Positions 51,687 to 54,966 of a stretch of 54,966 nucleotides of DNA are shown piece after piece (the first letter of the stretch is position 1; every line of letters starts with the position of its first letter). The DNA is taken from the NCBI GenBank assembly GCA_038230415.1, contig JBBRNH010000032.1:1-54966 (forward strand). Direction: 5' to 3'. Below the pieces are notes generated by a model. It did no database searches. It was not told the DNA's origin and saw nothing but the letters and a program-made list of their open reading frames with translations. The translations under genes and the position numbers were made by a program. The stretch comes from JBBRNH01 sp038230415 (GTDB taxonomy: Bacteria > Bacteroidota > Bacteroidia > Cytophagales > Spirosomataceae).

Positions 51687-54600
51687 ATGAGATCATTCAT
51701 CAATAAACCGCTCAATTTCAGAAAGCTGTTGATTATCAGTCTCTTTTTACCAATTAGCTTTAGCGGCTTTCAGGCCGATGAACCCCAGCGGATTGTCCTG
51801 AAAAAAGGATCAAGAATCGTGTTGCTGGGTAACAATTTAGGGTCACGGATGATGAACTACGGTCATTTCGAGACCGAGATGCAGCTGCGTTACCCCGACA
51901 GTCTGCTCTACATCCGCAATATGTGCGACGGGGGTGATACGCCCGGTTTCCGGCCCCACGCCAGCCGAATTTCACCCTGGGCTTTTCCGGGTGCGGAAGC
52001 CTTTAAGCAACGGCCCGCCGAGAATGAACTTGCCAACAATTCAGACAGTCAGGGGATGTTCGATACGCCCGACCAGTGGCTGACGCGGCTCAAAACCGAC
52101 GTGATTGTGGGGTTTTTTGGCTATAACGAATCGTTTCAGGGAGCCGACGGACTCGAAAACTACAAGGCTGAACTGACGGCGTTTGTCAACTACACCCGCA
52201 GCCAACGCTACAACGGCACCGCGCCCCCGCAACTCGCGCTGGTGTCGCCGATTGCGTTCGAGGATTTGTCAGCCCGCTACGACCTGCCCACCGGCAAGAC
52301 CGAAAACCAGAATCTGCTGCGCTACACCAACGCCATGCGCGAGGTGGCTGCCCGGCAAAACGTGCTGTTTGTAGATGCCTTCTCACCCTCGCAGCAGTGG
52401 TACAACGACACGGCTGAACCGCTCACCATTGACGGGTTTCAACTGAACGACGCGGGCTACAAAAAATTAGCCCTGTTACTCACCGACCAGCTTTTTGGCC
52501 GCACACCCGCCAACGCCGAAGCCAACCGCGACGTGGTTCGGGGAGCCGTGCTGGAAAAAAACTGGATGTGGCACAACGACTACAAAATCCCGAACGGCGT
52601 TCACGTCTATGGTCGGCGGTATAACCCGTTTGGCCCCGACAATTACCCGGCTGAAATCGAGAAAATCAGGCAGTTGACCGCCATCCGTGATACGGCTATC
52701 TGGCTGGCCGCATCCAAAGGCCAAAAGATGGATTTAGCCCTGGCCGACAAAACAACCCGGACGTTGCCGCCCGTGAAAACCAATTTCAACCCGGAGCAAA
52801 ACGGGAGCCTGACGTACCTGTCGGGGCAGGAAGCATTTAGCAAACTGACCGTGCCGCCGGGCTATAAAATCGAGTTATTTGCCTCCGAAGAAACGTTTCC
52901 CGATCTGGCAAAACCGATGCAGATGTCGTTCGATGGCAAGGGGCGGCTGTGGGTGGCAGTGATGCCGAGTTACCCGCACTACAAACCCGGTGATGCCCGG
53001 CCCAACGATAAAATCCTGATCTTAGAAGACACCAACGCCGACGGAAAAGCCGACAAGCAAACCGTTTTTGCCGATGGGCTGCACCTGCCGCTTGGGTTCG
53101 AGATTGCCGCCGAGGGGGTGTACGTCTCGCAGGGAACCAACCTCAAACTCTTTACCGATACCAACGGCGACGACCGCGCCGATACCTCCGAAATTCTGCT
53201 CAGTGGCTTTGATGACCACGACACCCACCACAACAGCCACGCCTTTTGCGTTGACCCATCGGGGGCAATTTATTCGGGCGAGGGCGTGTTTCTGCACACC
53301 AACGTCGAGACACCGTATGGGCCGATGCGGGCCACCAACGGCGGTTTTTACCGATATGCTCCGCAGTTGCACAAGCTGGAACGCACGGCCCAACTCGCCA
53401 TTCCGAACCCCTGGGGCATTGCCTTTGACGACTGGGGACAGCCGTTTTTTGCCGAGACATCAAGCCCCGATGTGCGCTGGATGCTGCCCGGAACGGTGCT
53501 GCCGCGCTACGGCGAAGCCACGCACAAATCGGAGCAGTTGGTCGAAGACGCGCACCGGGTGCGGCCCACGTCGGGGCTGGAATTTGTGTCGAGCCGCCAT
53601 TTTCCCGATGCCATTCAGGGCGATTTCCTGATTAACAACACCATCGGGTTTTTGGGGATGAAAGAGCATACGCTGGTTGATGCCGGTACGGGCTATACGA
53701 GCAAACACCGGCAGGATTTGGTGGTGAGCGACGACCGCAACTTTCGCCCGGTGGATATGGAATTTGCGCCCGATGGTTCGCTATATCTCATTGACTGGCA
53801 CAACATTCTGATCGGGCATATGCAGCACAACGCCCGCGACCCCCTCCGCGACCATTCGCACGGGCGGGTCTATCGCATCACGTATCCATCGCGGCCTTTG
53901 GTGAAACCCGCCACCATTGCCGGGGCCAGCATTGACGAACTGCTCAACAACCTGACACTACCCGAATACCGCACCCGCTACCGCACCCGGCGCGAACTCC
54001 GGGGGCGCAACGCGGCAGAGGTGCTGCCCAAACTTCGGGCGTGGGTTGCCGGGTTAGACAAAGCCGACCCGCGCTACGAACACCACCTGCTCGAAGGTCT
54101 TTGGGTAAGCTGGGGGCTGAACAAAGTGGAACAGCCGTTGCTGCGGCAACTTCTGAACGCTAAAGATTACCACGCCAGAGCTGCTGCCGTGCAGGTATTG
54201 CGCTATACCGGACATCAGGTTGCCGATCAGGCTCCATTACTCATGCAGGCCGTTCGGGACGAGAACAGCCGGGTTCGGCTCGTGGCTATCGTGGCGGCCT
54301 CCTGGATTGGGAAAGAAAAAGGGCTGCCCATTCTGGCCGAAGCCGCCAAATCGGAGCGCCGAACCGAGCCGATGGACAACTGGATGGTTCATGCCCACGA
54401 AACCGCCGTAGCGCACCTGAACGGCGTGAACGTGAACAAGGCCAAAGACGAGATGGTAAAAACGCGGCTGAAAGGCGAAGAACTGGCCCTGTTCACGACC
54501 GGCAAAGAAATTTATGCCCGCGAAGGCTACTGCACCACCTGCCACCAACCCGATGGCCGGGGGCTGTCGGCATCCAATTTCCCGCCCCTCGTCGGCTCCA

Positions 54601-54893
54601 ACTGGGTGACGGGCAGTGCCGACCGGATGATAAAAATAACGTTGAAAGGCGTGATGGGGCCGATGGAAATCCTCGGCAAAACATATCCCGGTCAGGTGCC
54701 GATGACCCCATACGGTGGCTTGCTCAACGACCGCGAGGTAGCCGCCGTGCTGACCTACGTCAGAAACTCGTTCGGCAATCAGGCATCGCCGGTGCTGCCC
54801 GATCAGGTCAAAAAAGTCAGGGCGGCTACGGCCAAAAAGACCGATTTTTATTCGCCCACGCAGTTGCTCCGCGAACACCCGATGGAGAAATAG
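51687..54893 (+). CDS. SGNH-like / beta-propeller / HEAT-like / cytochrome c protein
   Basis: A 1068-residue exported protein from ATG 51687; the longer reading overlaps thuA in another frame. After the signal (LLIISLFLPISFSGFQA) is an SGNH-like domain (about 30-275): IVLLGNNLGSRMMNYGHFET, VGFFGYNESFQGADGLENY, IDGFQLNDAGYKKLALLL. The position of the usual nucleophile Ser is Asn, and Gln replaces the family's His before LND/LTE. A PVC-type beta-propeller follows from about 380 (YKIELFASEETFPDLAKPMQ, FAPDGSLYLIDWHNILIGHM), then HEAT-like helices, then cytochrome c with Cys949-x2-Cys952-His953 (GYCTTCHQPDGRGLSASNF). It is related to the first gene of the cluster in the propeller and heme parts. 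Confidence 0.9.
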   Translation: MRSFINKPLNFRKLLIISLFLPISFSGFQADEPQRIVLKKGSRIVLLGNNLGSRMMNYGHFETEMQLRYPDSLLYIRNMCDGGDTPGFRPHASRISPWAFPGAEAFKQRPAENELANNSDSQGMFDTPDQWLTRLKTDVIVGFFGYNESFQGADGLENYKAELTAFVNYTRSQRYNGTAPPQLALVSPIAFEDLSARYDLPTGKTENQNLLRYTNAMREVAARQNVLFVDAFSPSQQWYNDTAEPLTIDGFQLNDAGYKKLALLLTDQLFGRTPANAEANRDVVRGAVLEKNWMWHNDYKIPNGVHVYGRRYNPFGPDNYPAEIEKIRQLTAIRDTAIWLAASKGQKMDLALADKTTRTLPPVKTNFNPEQNGSLTYLSGQEAFSKLTVPPGYKIELFASEETFPDLAKPMQMSFDGKGRLWVAVMPSYPHYKPGDARPNDKILILEDTNADGKADKQTVFADGLHLPLGFEIAAEGVYVSQGTNLKLFTDTNGDDRADTSEILLSGFDDHDTHHNSHAFCVDPSGAIYSGEGVFLHTNVETPYGPMRATNGGFYRYAPQLHKLERTAQLAIPNPWGIAFDDWGQPFFAETSSPDVRWMLPGTVLPRYGEATHKSEQLVEDAHRVRPTSGLEFVSSRHFPDAIQGDFLINNTIGFLGMKEHTLVDAGTGYTSKHRQDLVVSDDRNFRPVDMEFAPDGSLYLIDWHNILIGHMQHNARDPLRDHSHGRVYRITYPSRPLVKPATIAGASIDELLNNLTLPEYRTRYRTRRELRGRNAAEVLPKLRAWVAGLDKADPRYEHHLLEGLWVSWGLNKVEQPLLRQLLNAKDYHARAAAVQVLRYTGHQVADQAPLLMQAVRDENSRVRLVAIVAASWIGKEKGLPILAEAAKSERRTEPMDNWMVHAHETAVAHLNGVNVNKAKDEMVKTRLKGEELALFTTGKEIYAREGYCTTCHQPDGRGLSASNFPPLVGSNWVTGSADRMIKITLKGVMGPMEILGKTYPGQVPMTPYGGLLNDREVAAVLTYVRNSFGNQASPVLPDQVKKVRAATAKKTDFYSPTQLLREHPMEK

Positions 54894-54931
54894 ACGTGCT
54901 GGCGTTTAGCCCCGCGGGGGGAACCCACCAA

Positions 54932-54945
54932 GCGGGGAACCCCGC
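54932..54945. terminator. possible terminator after the cluster
   Basis: GCGGGG-AA-CCCCGC is a 6-bp stem with a very short loop, 39 bp after the last stop; another self-complementary CCCCGCGGGG precedes it. An A-rich run follows to the window end. The structure is cut off, so the call is weak. Confidence 0.35.
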
Positions 54946-54966
54946 AACAAACAAAAAAAAAAAATA

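Overview
This window looks like chromosomal DNA of a Bacteroidota bacterium, most likely order Cytophagales and probably family Spirosomataceae (the family is an inference). The evidence is the gene content: a CHU_C-type (type B) and a type A T9SS sorting domain, a GLPGLI-family protein next to a carboxypeptidase-regulatory-domain TonB-type barrel, a DUF6452/DUF6048 pair, a stand-alone GT5 half-protein, and several TAnnTTTG promoter boxes. No rRNA, tRNA, CRISPR array or recognisable insertion sequence was found. About 43 protein genes are supported, plus a dense set of intergenic palindromes.

Layout. 0-5.5 kb: the 3' part of a YgiQ radical-SAM gene, a secreted gamma-glutamyltransferase, and small secreted proteins (DUF4142, DUF6624, NIPSNAP). 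5.6-13.2 kb (minus strand): a phenylalanine/tyrosine degradation operon hmgA-hppD-phhA-marR-uma2-fahA, followed without a clear break by DUF6452, DUF6048 and flavin reductase genes. A dyad in front of hmgA is the best operator candidate. 13.3-18.2 kb: an SdiA-regulated-type lipoprotein and three nucleotide-sugar genes (sugar nucleotidyltransferase, UDP-glucuronate decarboxylase, UDP-glucose dehydrogenase). 18.3-26.6 kb: a CUB / YadA-head / S74 surface protein, an acyl-CoA dehydrogenase, then GLPGLI, WG-repeat and outer-membrane barrel genes in a row. 26.6-28.1 kb: a patched-together stretch with a ghost copy of the barrel gene's 3' end, a small antitoxin-like ORF, and a Uma2 gene between 15-bp direct repeats. 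28.2-36.5 kb: YfhO, a T9SS type B protein, AMP nucleosidase, an SSS symporter, panC and a GT5-like protein. 36.7-41.4 kb: a multidomain SGNH esterase with two CBM-like modules, a lipoprotein and a small LuxR-type regulator.

41.99-54.89 kb holds the most interesting unit. Eight co-directional genes encode two large heme proteins (beta-propeller, HEAT-like region, C-terminal c-type cytochrome with CxxCH), a 3-keto-disaccharide-hydrolase (DUF1080) protein, a DUF4432 aldose-epimerase-like protein, a mannose-6-phosphate-isomerase-like cupin protein, a TIM-barrel sugar isomerase/epimerase, a Gfo/Idh/MocA oxidoreductase and a ThuA-domain protein. The family combination resembles oxidative 3-keto-sugar pathways such as trehalose thuAB and DUF1080 systems. 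I infer that sugar is oxidised and opened in the periplasm, with further isomerisation in the cytoplasm. No transporter or SusC/D pair is present in the cluster. Five of its seven gene junctions hold a long palindrome, mostly from different sequence families, and three of these share a 15-nt GC-rich module. The two remaining junctions are only 4 and 6 bp long.
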